Source of the DNA: Cryptomeria japonica
Lineage: Eukaryota; Streptophyta; Pinopsida; Cupressales; Cupressaceae
Reading direction: 5' to 3'
DNA length: 64,000 nt
Assembly: GCF_030272615.1 (NCBI RefSeq)
Contig: NC_081407.1
Location: forward strand, 146,877,744-146,941,743
The notes under the pieces are model-generated. The model was not told where the DNA came from. It was given only the letters and a program-made list of their open reading frames with translations, and did not search any database. This document shows, piece after piece, positions 1 through 12,530 of this stretch. Each line of letters starts with the position of its first letter. The stretch's first letter is position 1. The translations under genes were made by a program, and so were the position numbers.

Positions 1-3000
1 GTCCTAAAATTTCAAACCTTTGCAATTTCGACCGCATTTGGGTCTTCACCTTAGTGTTTGCACCCCTTGGTCTGTTTGAAGACCTGATTATGCTCATATA
101 CCTCCTAAATGCCAAATTTTTTAACTTTTCACTCATTATGCACCTTAATGCTAACCCAAAATAGGGTAGGATTGAGGAGTAGCGCCTTGGTCCTCACTGG
201 GACCAAGGAGCAATGCCTTGGTCCTCCATAAATTGGCCCCTTTTTAAACCCATTTTATCATTTAAAAAATGAGTGGGATCGCCCTCTCCATGCTGGCTCA
301 TGTTGGAAAATTATCCAATTTTCCTGACGGGGAAGTATATAAAGAGGATTTCCCCTCTCATTTGAATATACACACACATTTGGAAATCAAGAAAGAATAC
401 ATGAGATCAAGTATTCAAGAATTCAAGAGCAATTGAGCATTTTTTAGTCTTCCTTCAAGCCTTGAAGCAGTAATAATGTCAAGATTGAATAATTGAAGAG
501 GACATTATTCATCCTATTTTGTTAAAGAGTTTATAAACCCTAATTCCATGTGGAGGCAAGAAAATTTTTAGAAGGAGGTATTATCATTTAATTTTTAGTC
601 ATAACTCAACATCTCCCTCAAAAGGGGAACCTTTTCATTATAGTCATTTCAATTATCTTTTCATGGTTAATTCCAAAACTAGGGTTTGACCTAAGGAAAG
701 CCCCTATTCCTAGTCTTTTTCCCCTTTTTCTGTGTGTAGAAATAGGTATGGAGCTAGGATCTTCAAAATAATAATTATTTGTAGAGATGAATCAACCCTT
801 TTTGGCATGTGAAAAAAGTAGGAGGACCAAGGTGCCCACCTCCTCGGTCCCGACATTTTTGGAGCGTTTTCAAGGATCAAATCCAAATCTACATATACTT
901 CTCAGGTCCAAGTGCATGCTAAAATCCCACATCTCTATCCCACTGTTCTCTTAGTTTTACCTTCATTTTTCAGCACTTTACCTTATTTCAGCATTTGAAC
1001 TTACAAAAGAGGAAACCAAATCAAATCAGAATTAGTTAAATCCATTCAGTATTTAGTCCTTGTTTGATTTGTGACTGAATCTTGTGGATTCTCTTCCCTC
1101 TTTTGAATGTAGTGTTTCCCAAGTAAAAAATTAAAGGGTTTTCTCTCTCTCGGGTTAAAATCCTAAAGAAAATTCCACATTACAACTATCAAGACAAAGG
1201 AGACAATCAATAAAATGAAAAACACAAGAAAGGTGAGAAGAACAAGTCTCACAAGGGGTGAGACTAACGAAACTAGAATATTTTAACTATAGCTATAACC
1301 AAGGGGGAATAATGGTCCCAACCCTAAATTGTGATTACATTCTCACAAACTTTAGGTTTTAATAAGGACCCTAAGAATTGTAACTAGAATTGCTAAGGAA
1401 GGGGTGAAAAAGGAACCATAATACAAAGGAGGAAAAAAACTAGCTTCAAACTAATATAGTTAGATTAGAAATAAGAGAAAAGAGACTCAAGTAAAAATCC
1501 AATCCCACAATAGAAGAGACAATAATGAACTCGCTAAATTAGTAGAAGAGAAAGGTAACAAATCTAAACCAAAAGAGTAAGAAAAGAGTTCTCTATGTAT
1601 TATTGTATGAATAAACTCATTTATATATTTATTTCATTATCTTTATGTATGATCTTTAGGTTATTTAATCTAATACATAACAATAGTTTTATAATTTTTT
1701 AGTTTCCAGTATTTGATGAGGATTTCCTTGATGCTTAATCATCTACAATTCATGATATTGATATATATTTTTATGATTTTAATTTCTTCTTAGTTAGAAA
1801 AATGAAAGAAAACCAACATATCTCTTCAGTTTTTGTTCAAGTATTTGGTAGCTTTAGCATTATAAAAGGATTTATTTATATTCCTTGTTGATATATCCTT
1901 GATATAACATGATTTTATAAATATCTAATTATTTCATTGCTGGTTATAGGGTCATAATAGTTTAGGAAATGAATATATTTTGGGTAGTCCTAAATTTTTT
2001 TAAGGGATATTATTACCTTCTTAATTTTTCATTACTATATTGCCTTAACTTGGAATAAATCCGTAGATTTGTTATTAAACAAGTCTTATATGTAGGACTC
2101 TCATGATCATGACAGTTAGCCATAGGGAGCATTAAAATCATTATTACCAACTTTGTGACATGGTTATAGATATTAGGGAATCACCATTGATATGATAGGT
2201 TACTTCATGTAGCATAGGAGGTGCATGATTTCTTCGTTGAATTATGTATAAAAGCCTTAATTATAGAATTACACACATCACTATCATACCATTGGTATTA
2301 GTTACATTTTCATTAATCATTACAAGATATTTGTGCTTCCTCTATGCAAAAAAACAACTTTCAAAGGTGTTACCAATTATCATTCATTAGGAAATGTTTC
2401 TATTAAAGCATGGACTCAAGAACAATCAGATTTTTAGTCAAATACACCCAAATTCCTTGATTGGATGGTCACAACTTTACTCGAAGCAACTTGGAGCTAT
2501 CATGCTATTAAAACTATTCAAATAATTGCCATGAGTTCGAGTGAAGTTTATTTAACATAAAGTATGGAGATTCACATTGGAGTAGATAAAATCATATTAG
2601 TAATGACCATCATAATATTAATTCCTCTCACTTTCATGGATAGTTTGATAAACAATGATATTGATCTCTAAAATAGCCCAAAACCTTATTTATATTAGTC
2701 ACCTATTGTACTATGCTAGGTAGAAATAGAACTCTGTGATTTGGTGTTGACAAGTATGATCAAAGAAATGTATGACAACTAAGTATTGATTCTCTAATTT
2801 ATAATCAAGTTAACAATTTATTCAGGATAGTCCTCACTAGCTACATAATGATAGTGATACATTTTTAAAATAATCTACTAGAGTCATACAAATATTTAAG
2901 TGACATAAACTAATATTGAAAGTTTGGAATGGTTAAGGTTATGTTATATTAGGATTTTAAATAATGAATGAAATTGAAACAAGATTATGTTGAATGTCCT

Positions 3001-3047
3001 AAACCACCCTAGTAGTTTTATTATTATCATTGATAGAATTATGTCAC

Positions 3048-3051
<4 letters not shown>
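1..3051. other. AT-rich non-coding region, probable old retroelement debris
   Basis: No open frame here resembles a known protein. The first 900 bases have an LTR-like texture: short repeats of 'gaccaaggcgc'-type words, a TATA box and a pyrimidine-rich stretch. No partner copy occurs in the window, so the ends cannot be set. Bases 1150-3050 are low-complexity AT-rich sequence with many stops in all frames. Confidence 0.4.
336..343 (+). promoter_or_regulatory. TATA-box-like element
   Basis: TATATAAA lies in a less AT-rich context, followed by a leader-like stretch. It resembles the promoter of a plant LTR. No gene or second LTR can be tied to it, so the call rests on the motif alone. Confidence 0.3.

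Positions 3052-3135
<84 letters not shown>
3052..3135. repeat. (GA)n microsatellite
   Basis: About 41 uninterrupted GA units. It produces artificial Glu-Arg and Ser-Leu reading frames on the two strands, which are not genes. An uninterrupted tract of this length is likely to be polymorphic in length. Confidence 0.98.
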
Positions 3136-3138
<3 letters not shown>

Positions 3139-3239
3139 TAGTTTTATTTCATGAAGCACAAAGAGCATGTCATATGGATTTTTTTGTAAAACAACTATCT
3201 AACAATGTGCTATTAAGAAAAGTGGAGCCCACTAAAAAG

Positions 3240-3834
3240 ACAAAGCTACAAGGATTTAGTAGCAATTCTTTATTTGTAAGCTAGAGAAACCCTATTGACC
3301 ATTTGATCAACATAAGGAGTAGAAAAAGAGGTAGATGTGTGATGATACTTATACTTTTAATGGAGCTTGTAAAATACACCAAAAATGTAAAATTCTTGGG
3401 TTAGATGCCACCAATCATCAAATAAATTGTAATCGTTATGACAAATATCATTTAATCCAAACCATTCACTTAAATTTTTACTCCATATATTAATATTTAT
3501 AACACCAATAATAATAACTCTACCACTATTGCAACCCTAGTTCATTCTTCTTTTCTTGTTTAATATTTTTTTTAAATAACTAGTGTGCATACTTAATAAC
3601 TAGGTGGGAGACAAGATACTATTTAATTTAGATATGACTAAATTCCATCACCTTTCTATTGCTATATTGCCTATTCATGACTCTTAGCCTTTTCATGAAG
3701 AAAAAGGAAATGATGATGGTAAAAATGGTGGAGAGCCTCTCATTGAGATTTTGGGCCTTTTTGACATATGGCGTAAATGAGATGATTTAAACTACTCTCT
3801 CATGTCTTACTAGTGTATTAGCTTTTACAAATAG
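3240..3834. repeat. Diverged tandem duplication, unit 1
   Basis: This segment is homologous to bases 4715-5445. Shared landmarks in the same order include 'tttagtag...tttatttgt', 'accaataataata', 'aggtgggagacaa', 'gactaaattcc' and 'aaatgagatgatt'. The copies differ by many substitutions and small indels, so the duplication is old. No coding function is visible. Confidence 0.65.
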
Positions 3835-4702
3835 TGATGCAGGAGTACCGGTGTAGTTCTTACCGGTTGGATAGTTAGCAATCGAATTGCTTGGAGATCA
3901 TGGCATTTCTTCTTGTTTGAGTGTTTAGCGTTGTAGTTTTGGGTTTATTCCCTTATGTTCATCGTCTTTGTCGTGTTCGAGTTTCATGGCATTTAGATTT
4001 AATCCCAGTGAGTTATCGATTCCAGCATTGGCTCGATTGATATATTCTTACCAGTTATTCTGGCAGTGTGTTGCCGTTGATTCTCGTCACTTGTGGATCA
4101 TGGATTTATGTTTCTTGTGCCATGTTCGATGTTCCCAGAGGACCGCACTTTGTTTTATGTATTTTGGAAGTTGTTCTTAGTGATTGGAGCCGACATGTTA
4201 CCGTTACACGTTTCATGAACTGGTTGGTCTTTGGGTCGACTTGATTAAGTTGTTATTATTTGCGGATGGTATAAATGGAGGTTTGTGAACCATTTGAGAG
4301 GACAAAAGTTAGAAGATCGAAGACAGAGTTTTGAGATTGAGCGAAGATGTAGATCCGACGAGATTCTTATCCGGTGGACTGAGGTCGGAAGGTTGAGGTC
4401 TGAATTAGGGTAGAACCGGCATATTGTTTCTAGAGGCCGATTTTATGTGTAGATGATCTGTGGATCTGAATTCTGTGTTGTAAGCATTGTTTTTATCCTG
4501 GACTGTGATCCACCATGTGACATGTGCAATTCTTCAGACTATAATAAGATTTATTCATATTGTTTACTAGTTATGTTACCAGTTGTTCTTTCTATTTTTT
4601 TTGGCATCTCGTTATCGGTTACTGGTATATTTGGCATGGGTTTTGAGTTAGGCTGCAAGGTTGGGTTGTGCTTCATTGGATCTCCCTACCTTGACTGCAT
4701 CA
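3835..4702 (+). mobile_element. Candidate solo LTR between the duplicated units
   Basis: The segment begins TGATGCA and ends TGCATCA, so it has the TG...CA termini and short terminal inverted repeat of an LTR. Its base composition is richer in G+C than its flanks, and it carries TATAAATG at 4270-4277 and several ACCGGT words. It separates the two tandem units almost exactly. A clean target duplication is not evident: the flanks read AATAG and CACAG. It could instead be the remains of an unrelated insertion. Confidence 0.4.
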
Positions 4703-4714
4703 CACAGTGACCAA

Positions 4715-5445
4715 TGGTTGGGCTTTAGTAGTGAATATTTATTTGTGATCTTGAGAAACTTGATATTGAATGGATGACACATGAACAATGATTCTTGGAC
4801 ATATACTATGTCATCTAAAATACATCAAAACTGCAAAATTGACATGTTAGTCTAGACAATCAACTATCAATGCATACCCAAGAAAAAGATACAATCATTC
4901 TGACACATATCTTGAACCATATCATTTCAATTGATATTTTAGTTCATATTTTAATATCACAATACCAATAATAATAGCTTTGTTGCTATTTGCAACCACC
5001 CCACTCTCCTATATCCAACCCTACTTTCTTATGCTTTTACTCTTTACTATTTCAAAAAATAATCTACATCCATATTTAATGATGAGGTGGGAGACAAAAG
5101 ATTGTTTATTTTAAATGTGACTAAATTCCCTCATCTTGCTCTTTCTATATTGTGTATTTGTGTTTCTCGACCTCCTAAAGAAGAAAAAAATGACGATGAT
5201 AGTAATAATGGCGGGGAATCAGTTGTTTGATGGTTATCTATTGGTAGAGTTTCACTTATGTTCAAGGCTTCAAATCCCTTCAAAACTTGATGTAAAGCAA
5301 TTCGGGTTCCCTCAAAACCCGTTTTACCCTTAATCAAAAACAATAGTGGAGATCCTCTTATTGACACATTTGATGTGATTGATATATAAGATAAATGAGA
5401 TGATTGAAGCCAATCTCCTCATCCTACTAATACATTAGCTCTTGA
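4715..5445. repeat. Diverged tandem duplication, unit 2
   Basis: Second copy of the segment at 3240-3834, in direct orientation about 1.45 kb downstream. The 870-base candidate solo LTR accounts for most of the gap between them. The two copies have drifted substantially. Confidence 0.65.
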
Positions 5446-7861
5446 TAATAACTTTTTTTTCATGTTTTATTCAAAATAGAGATTTTTTTAATATGTTTCA
5501 TCAACAAAATAATAATAAAACACCACCCACTAACAAAGTACACTAGATTAACGTGCTAATGAAGCCTTACCCTCTAGTGGTACTTAGGGTTACAAAGTTG
5601 ATAGTCTTAGAAAGTAGTTGTGCTTACAAGCTGATATTCTCGAGTAGAAGGTGGAAAGTGAGATCAGATATATGTGAAAGCAGTGAAAGCCGTTTAACCA
5701 GTTAAAACATGGCAGTTAGATGAAGTTGGCATAGGTGCTGAGCGAAGTTTATGAAGATTATGTAAGCATATACATAGCAGACTAAATTGTGGAGCAACAC
5801 ATAAGTTTGATCTGTTGAGTTTTGAGGATGCAGGCGTTTGTAAGCTTTGAAATTTTACACATACTTACAAAATACATGAGCTCAATTGGCATTTTAAAAA
5901 CATACAATGCGCACCAGCTCATTTCTACCACTGAAAGATTTGATGGATTATCAGATCTTTTTAAAAGAATAAATAGTAAACACGTCTTTACAGAAGTCAG
6001 CTTTGTATTTGATCAAACATTAAATTCATTGTCATCAATTAAGTAGTTATATACTTCACACTCTTTGTAAATTCTTCATTTTTTTCACGTGTTGTAATGG
6101 GCTAGTTTTAAAAATTGAATTGTTAAAGTCAAAAGAAAACTCATTACATTTTTATATTGATTGTTTAATAGAAGATTACTTAAATTAAGAGGAATAGGCT
6201 ACTTTTAAATATCGAATAGTTAAAGTCAAATGAAAATTCATTCTACAACATATTTTTATTTTTTTTTACATTGATTGTTAATAGAAAATTTAGTTTAATT
6301 AAGAGGAATAAGTTGATGTGCATATAGATGATCATTCTTGACTTTTTTTTTTAATTCTTAATTTTTTATTTATTTTTATTTGATTTGAGAAAAAAAAAAG
6401 TACGTGTAAAGTAAATCATAAGAAATTTAAGTTATTTTTGTTCACCCACTTGAAAACTACTTGAAAAATGGTAATAAGATGTAGAGAGGATGGTTAAGTC
6501 ATTGAAAAACATAGATAATGATAATAAGGTTGAATTCTCAACTTTAACCATCACATGAGTAAGTGGAATTAATGTGTCAAGAAGTTGTAATGCCTCTCTA
6601 ACCATAACACTGTAAAGCAGGTATTATTACTCTGAACCTACATTTAGATGCAAAAGAAGTAAATATTGAAATGCTAATCAATGTAGATACAGACATTTGC
6701 TAGATCTAGTGATCACTATGATGATAATGTTTACTAATATAGTTTATTATTGAAAGTAGCATGGATATGTTTCTATGGATGTTAGATGGAAAGGGATGAT
6801 ATCACATAATTTGAAAGATGATAATACATGTGATGTTAAAATCCCTCTTCCAATGAATTTAATATCTTGGTTGCTTATATGTATATGAGGGTGCTTAGGT
6901 ATAATGTGAAAATATACTGATTGCGCTAATTAAGAGGTGTTCATTTAATGATACTCTCTTAACGATGCAATGTGTAGTTGACAAGTGAGTTTTCTAACCA
7001 TGTTTTCTATGTGATTTCTTTTGCGAAATGGACAATGATCTAGGGTAATACCTTCTATGTCTATTTCCTAATTATGTTTCTCTCAGACTTATGTTGACTT
7101 TAGTCATATGTTATTTGTTAGGAGTAGGCATACTTGGTTGATTTGTTGAAGGTTGTTTATGCTTAATGACTCTATGTTTCAGGACAAGATATTGTTATGA
7201 TGATTTATATTTAAGGGCATATTGGTGTTGTTATGATTATTGCTTATGATCATTAATGATTTTGATATGAAGGTGATGTATAATGATTAAGATGGATCAT
7301 GATGTACTAATATATGTTTAAGGTGATATTACTAGACAATTGATTATTACTACTAATTCTATTGTATATCATGTTAGATGTATATATATGCATATATGTG
7401 TCGTGTAGGTGTTTTGTGTTTTTGGTTGATGTAGGTGCAAGCCATCGACTCCACCTGGCTTCATAGGTCTAAGCTTGCCTAAACAATCGTCAATGGTGGT
7501 ATATGGAGATAGAATTAAGGCCCACGTGACCTAACCCTAGACATCACCCTAAATTAGGGCAATAATCTTGGTCTTGAGTTATCTTCTCAAATTTCCATTG
7601 AAGCAATGTCTATGTACCCTATGTCAGTGATCTTTGGTTGTCTGGTGTTTGATGGATTTAATCTTGCCAACATTTATTAGCATTTATATTTTATATTATT
7701 AATAATATTTATGTTCCTAGTATTATTATTAATGGTATAATATTTCACATCCTTATTCCTATTATTACTATTATTCAAACCCATAAAATAAATAAGAAAC
7801 TAGATGCAACTAGGAAAATGAACATCAAAAGGAAACACTCTTCCACTGAAAGCACAAACTG
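5446..7861. other. AT-rich region with no supported gene
   Basis: Short open frames exist, the longest about 74 codons at 5822-6046, but none has a recognisable domain or a conserved neighbour. Homopolymer A and T runs are frequent. I see no paired repeats or RNA genes. Confidence 0.5.
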
Positions 7862-8731
7862 ATGGCTTATCGGGTGAGAGAGAACCCTAACTTCCTTTCC
7901 TCACAAATGTATTTACCCTTATCTAGCAAAAATATACTTTTAGAGCAATCTTTCCCAAAAGACACACCTGGGGAATCTAGAGAAGCCTTTACTCTTGATA
8001 TCGACACTTCTAGCCCTATAATTGAAGGAGACTCAAAATGTCTTCTTTTATTTTCCCTCCTCCTAGGTATCTCATCTTGAATGTCTTGGAGAGTAGCAGT
8101 GTTCTTATCTATTATTTATCTATGTTGGCTAAACATTTTCTCCATATTCTATCTCATTCTCACTTAATTAGCCTAGAGAACCTCCACCATCTCAATCAGA
8201 TCATTCACATGCTTTGTTTCCTCAATTTTCTCCTTCAGTTCTTTGACTAAATTATCCATTGCTTCTCATTTCTCAATCATCCCCACCAATTTTTGCACCT
8301 CCATCTAAGAACTCTTCTACTGCTCATCATTCGTCCAACTAGAGGCTCTAGCCTCTACTTCAGTAGTAACTTTCAGTTTATTAATATTATTCTTCACTAT
8401 ATCAAATTGGATCAGAAGGTAATGGAGAATCAGTTCATATTTGTTAAACCCCTCACACAGTTCGTTAACCTTTTCCGCAAAGAGGGGAAATTCCTCTTTA
8501 AACAAGCCACTATGGTGGGGGGGGGGGGGATTGGGAAAACCATAGGGGAATGTGTGGACAAAGTTTTAACCTCTTGAACACATAATTATTTAGCACCCAG
8601 TCAGACCCAGTAAACCAGGAGGAAGTTGTGTCCTCAAAATCCTCTTTGACAATGACTATTTTCTTAGTTGAGGTTTCATTCATAGGAGGGGCCTAATGGG
8701 GTCTTATATTTTGCATTCTAGAGGGATTAAA
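7862..8731 (-). pseudogene. Gene X, 3' part: coiled-coil segment, decayed
   Basis: Read on the minus strand, this continues the frame that enters element A at 19391. The last codons before the A LTR (…KPQKVPTR) run into the codons here through the duplicated CCTAG. The predicted polypeptide is acidic, then Lys/Glu/Leu-rich with coiled-coil character around 8505-8190. The frame is broken by several stops, many of them TAG at glutamine-like positions. A run of 13 G (8517-8529) sits where the frame also shifts. The product and any host function are unknown. I infer it is one broken gene or element body with the segment at 19391-20948. Confidence 0.55.
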
Positions 8732-8736
8732 CCTAG
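8732..8736. repeat. TSD of element A (left)
   Basis: CCTAG directly precedes the LTR start and is repeated exactly at 19386-19390. A 5-bp duplication is usual for Ty3 and Copia integrases. Confidence 0.95.
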
Positions 8737-10018
8737 TGTAGCGTAGAAATTAGGATTCATCAAAACATAAGTAGATCAATCAAAACACAAGACATGATAG
8801 CTCAATCATAAGAAAACTCATTGAAATGAACCTAATTCTAAAGCACATTCAATAGAGGTATGGAAACAAAGCATTCAAAATGAAAATTATGCAAACCAGA
8901 TGTAGAGTTGAATACTTCTTCCATGCGGCTCCATTGTTGTTCTTTCCTCTTCAATAGTTTTGTGGATCTCACCTACAAGTGCTCACACAATTTGAAAGCA
9001 AAAAGGCTCAAGAGTACTAGAAACGAAGGTTCGGTAAAAATTCGAGATTCATGAAGATTCAAGGGATTCGAAGATTCAAGATTAAGGGTCAAGGATCAAG
9101 GGATTTGATTGAAGAAATTCATCCAATTTATAGAGAAATTGGAGAAAAAGATCAAATTAGCATGACATGGATATTTTGGCAATTGATTTCGAAAATGGCA
9201 CAATTGAGTGGAAAGAGGAAGGTTATGACACCTTCTATGTCATGAATTATGACATATTGCCAATGCAAAACTTAGATGACTAGAACCCTATGACATCTTG
9301 CTATGCCAAGAGTATGACGCATGAAGCATAAAAATAGGGAGCACTAAAGACAATTTAATTAGGTGGAAATTGCAATTAGGAAATTAGAAAATAGGTGGAA
9401 ATTAGGAATTAGGAAAATAGGAAATTAGAAATTAGTGAATTAATCAATCATTTTTTTCATTTATTAATTAATTCACTCACAAAGAGGAATAATTAGCCAA
9501 TTAAATGAATATTTAATTGTAATGAGAAAACTTAGGATAAATAAATAATTTATTAATCCTAAAGGAAGAAAATGATAAGCAAGGTTAAATGACTAAATCA
9601 TGAAACCCTAGAAGGCGAATTAGGTCTTGATGAAAAATAATTGATTCGATTCGATTTGATTTTGGATTGATAAATGACCAATGTGATAAATGATTTAATT
9701 GATATTGGTTGACAAAAATCAATGACAAATTGACCAAATTGACATGATTGAAAAAGGACAAGGATCGATGACGAATCGATCGCAATATGACAAGATTGAC
9801 AAGGACAAAGATCGACCAAAATCATGACTGAATGTTGTTGTCGACAAGACCAAATTCGAAGGCGAGATGATAGAAGAATGACTCGATGCTCGCAAATGAT
9901 AAAAACCAAGTGCGTGACATAGGAGAAATGTTAATGCGACGCAAAAACCTAAAATGAGGCAAATGCGCAAATGTTAAAGTATGACTTCGCAAGCGTTGAC
10001 CATTTTTGGGTGTCTACA
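8737..10018 (-). repeat. 3' LTR of element A
   Basis: It is 1282 bases long, and in element orientation it starts TGTAGACACCC and ends CTACGCTACA. It matches 18104-19385 over its full length with one mismatch seen. Short reading frames inside it occur identically in both LTRs and are incidental. Confidence 0.97.
9125..9132 (-). promoter_or_regulatory. TATA box in 3' LTR of A
   Basis: The minus strand reads TATAAATT in the context CTATAAATTGG, a typical plant LTR promoter context. The same word lies at 18492-18499 in the 5' LTR, where it would drive the element transcript. Confidence 0.55.
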
Positions 10019-10032
10019 TTTTGCCCCTCTTT
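10019..10032 (-). promoter_or_regulatory. Polypurine tract of element A
   Basis: The minus strand reads AAAGAGGGGCAAAA and abuts the 3' LTR directly. This is the expected plus-strand DNA primer and resembles the tract of element B at 45369-45381. Confidence 0.85.
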
Positions 10033-10593
10033 GAGACAATGCGATTTTAAGCGTTGTTTCAAAGAACAATAACGAAATGCCCCAGACAATAATAATGACA
10101 TATGAAAATGCCCCAGACAATAACAATGACATATGCATGCCCCCTCGAGGAATTGGTCGGAAACATGCAGAAAAGAGGCCAATTGATCGATAAAAATGAT
10201 AGAAAATGATAGGATCAAACGGACTGACAATCGGAGATCGGATGCATGATAGACAAGCAATTTAAGGAGCACAAGACCGCGACCAACATAAGATGGAGAG
10301 GACGCACGTCCATCTATGCAATGACAAAGAGCTATAAATGGGACCAAGAGGGTGAAAATGACTCATTTGCAGTAGCGAAAGAGGAGGATTTGTTGCTCTG
10401 GACAAGGACACTTGCAGACAGATGGCGAACATTCCAACGGTGGATCACCTTGGAGAACGTGTACGCACATTCAGACGACCGGAGGATGCAGGAGCAGCGG
10501 TATGTATCTCGAAAACCCATGTTTTGAATTTCATGAATTTTGATGGCTTACGGGACATTGCGGGACCCACAGGAGGCACCAAAATGGACATCT

Positions 10594-10701
10594 GCGCTTG
10601 TGTCATCTAAACCTGCGCTTGTGTAAGGAGTTTTGCGCTTGTGTATGAATACACAAGCGCAATTCATCTAACACAGGCGCAAGTTTCTCCAACACAGGCG
10701 C
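10594..10701. repeat. Cluster of GCGCTTGTGT words in both orientations
   Basis: GCGCTTGTGT occurs at 10594, 10615 and 10635. Its inverse ACACAAGCGC occurs at 10651, with ACACAGGCGC at 10671 and 10692. The inner pair makes a perfect 14-bp inverted repeat (10633-10646 and 10649-10662) with a two-base centre. It lies in the 3' non-coding part of element A and could form a strong hairpin in RNA or a cruciform. Function unknown. Confidence 0.85.
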
Positions 10702-12319
10702 AAGTTGTCATAAAAACCCTAGTTTTGAGGTGAAATTGCATGCAAATGACCTGACAGGGAGGGGGAAGGGTAGGATAGGGTAATGTGGATGAAAAACACC
10801 CTGATTTGATCATGAAAATGAGGAAATGCAACCTGTAGGAACAAACCCTAAAACTGACAAAATGATGCCCCGATTGTGATGCAGAGTCGACAATATCCAT
10901 TGATCGCACGGGAGAATCGACCGGACTGTTTCATGCTACGACATAGACTCAGGAGCACAGAGAGAGACACATTAGCTGGACTGGGATTGGCGAGGAGAGA
11001 CTGTACTGGAGGACACTATATGAGGGTGCAGTTCCACCGGAGCGGAGAGCACCTTCATATCGGGCACGATCGAGGACAGAGAGCAGGTCACGCTCTCAGA
11101 GGACATTGAGCAGCATAGGAGTGAGTGGACCGATGAGACCACCGCAGCCAGGACCAGGAGGGACATCATCTGCGAGACATGGTAGGGATGAGGAGGACAG
11201 AGGGAGCACGCAGTGACAGAGGCACGTGCTCCATATGACAGACAGTGGACATCATGTAGTTTGCCATTATGTAGTCAGCCTGCGGGCCATACTTAGGACA
11301 GACAGTCCGATTTTGTACTCCGACATTATTATGATATGTGATATGATAGGCATCGATATGATGGATGCAATATGTTATGACTGATGTAGTGATTGTGCTA
11401 TGTATGGATGACTTATGTACTGGTTTATGAACATGTATGAATGCATTGTATGTACTTTGGATGTATTTATAATATGAAATGTATAAAATGCGTGATGTAA
11501 TATGTAATGGAATGCAAATGCATTGACCAAATGTAGGCAGGACACAATATGGTTTTGGATATCAGAGCACTAGACCAAACTGACTAGCCGACCGGACGGA
11601 AGAAGTGTTAGTAAGAAATGAGACAGAAGACAGTTAGAGATGATGAAAACTTGCTTTCAGTAATGCACTTTGTAGGTGAGAACCTTTATTTTTATTTAGC
11701 AAAATGGATGCGTAGCATCATGGCATTGAAGGCCAGAGCTGAAATGCAACCCGATTTGCAAAAGACAGACACATCACAGACAAACAACAATCACAATCAA
11801 AAAAGAAAAGGATCATGAGCCATCCCGGTCACTCTAAATCACTCAGTGACATCATCGAGCAACATAGGAACATGATCGAAGCCAAAGATAAATCAATAAA
11901 AAGATAAGACTCACAAATTCAAGCCAATCAAACAAACATCTTGATCTTCATTGTCAAAAGTTGAACGTGCTGATAGGACGATCATGCTGTCTGGTTTCAG
12001 GAAATGTGGTACCCCGTCTAAGACAGGACACAGTCTGGTTTCGAGTATACCACACCCTGTATAAGACCCATGATAATGTGACAAGGACAAATGATTTTGA
12101 TGTTGATATTCGATTGAGATGACAATTGTGATCAGGTTGAATGTTTGGTTTGGATTGAAAAAGGTCATCTGTTAAAGCATGATTTCATTAAAGCATAGCG
12201 TATGATTGCGAATGTTATTGGAGGAATGCTCAGTGATCTGTCGATGCACAAAGGGAATCATTTATTGCAAAATGTTTGTTTTGTTTTTGAAGTTTTACAA
12301 TTTTTTTGTGTTTTCAATT
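10702..12319. other. Element A 3' non-coding region
   Basis: No domain is recognisable. Bases 10870-11300 are richer in G+C than the surroundings and give an Arg/Ser-rich frame antisense to the element. This might be the relic of an antisense ORF like the one in element B, but the resemblance is weak. The remainder is simple, purine-rich sequence. Confidence 0.4.
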
Positions 12320-12530
12320 TTTTCAGGACTTTATATGATTTTTATGAATTTTGTTGATGACATTTTTCAATTTTTTAAAGATTTTTTCAGGACATTATTC
12401 AATTTTTATGAATTTTTTTCAAGACATTTTAAGATTTTTTTTGGAATTTTTTCAAGACTTTTTAAGATTTTTATGGATTTATTTTAGGATATTTATTTGA
12501 TTTTTGTGGATTTATTTTGCCCCCAGTGTC
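12320..12530. repeat. Degenerate T-rich tandem repeat, about 33-bp unit
   Basis: Four to five imperfect units follow a pattern of 'ttttttcaRgac', then a T-rich stretch, then 'tttttatggat'. The array is within element A, and on the element's sense strand it is A-rich. It produces a phenylalanine-rich reading frame on the plus strand that I do not regard as a gene. Confidence 0.65.

Noticed and set aside
336-343. Host gene start after the TATA word
   Set aside because: No ORF with a domain follows. The context looks like an old LTR.
2944-3284. Open frames rich in Glu-Arg (plus) and Ser-Leu (minus)
   Set aside because: They are translations of the GA microsatellite with no flanking domain.
9051-9970. 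Reading frames of 64-103 codons inside the A LTRs (also at 18418-19337)
   Set aside because: They are identical in both LTRs because the LTRs are identical, and they overlap each other. No domain or codon pattern supports translation.
10870-11310. Arg/Ser-rich frame antisense to element A as a PMD-type relic
   Set aside because: Position and strand would fit, but no PMD motif is visible and several frames are open. The evidence is too weak for a call.
12206-12487. Phenylalanine-rich frame resembling a membrane protein
   Set aside because: It is a product of the T-rich tandem array and lies antisense to element A.
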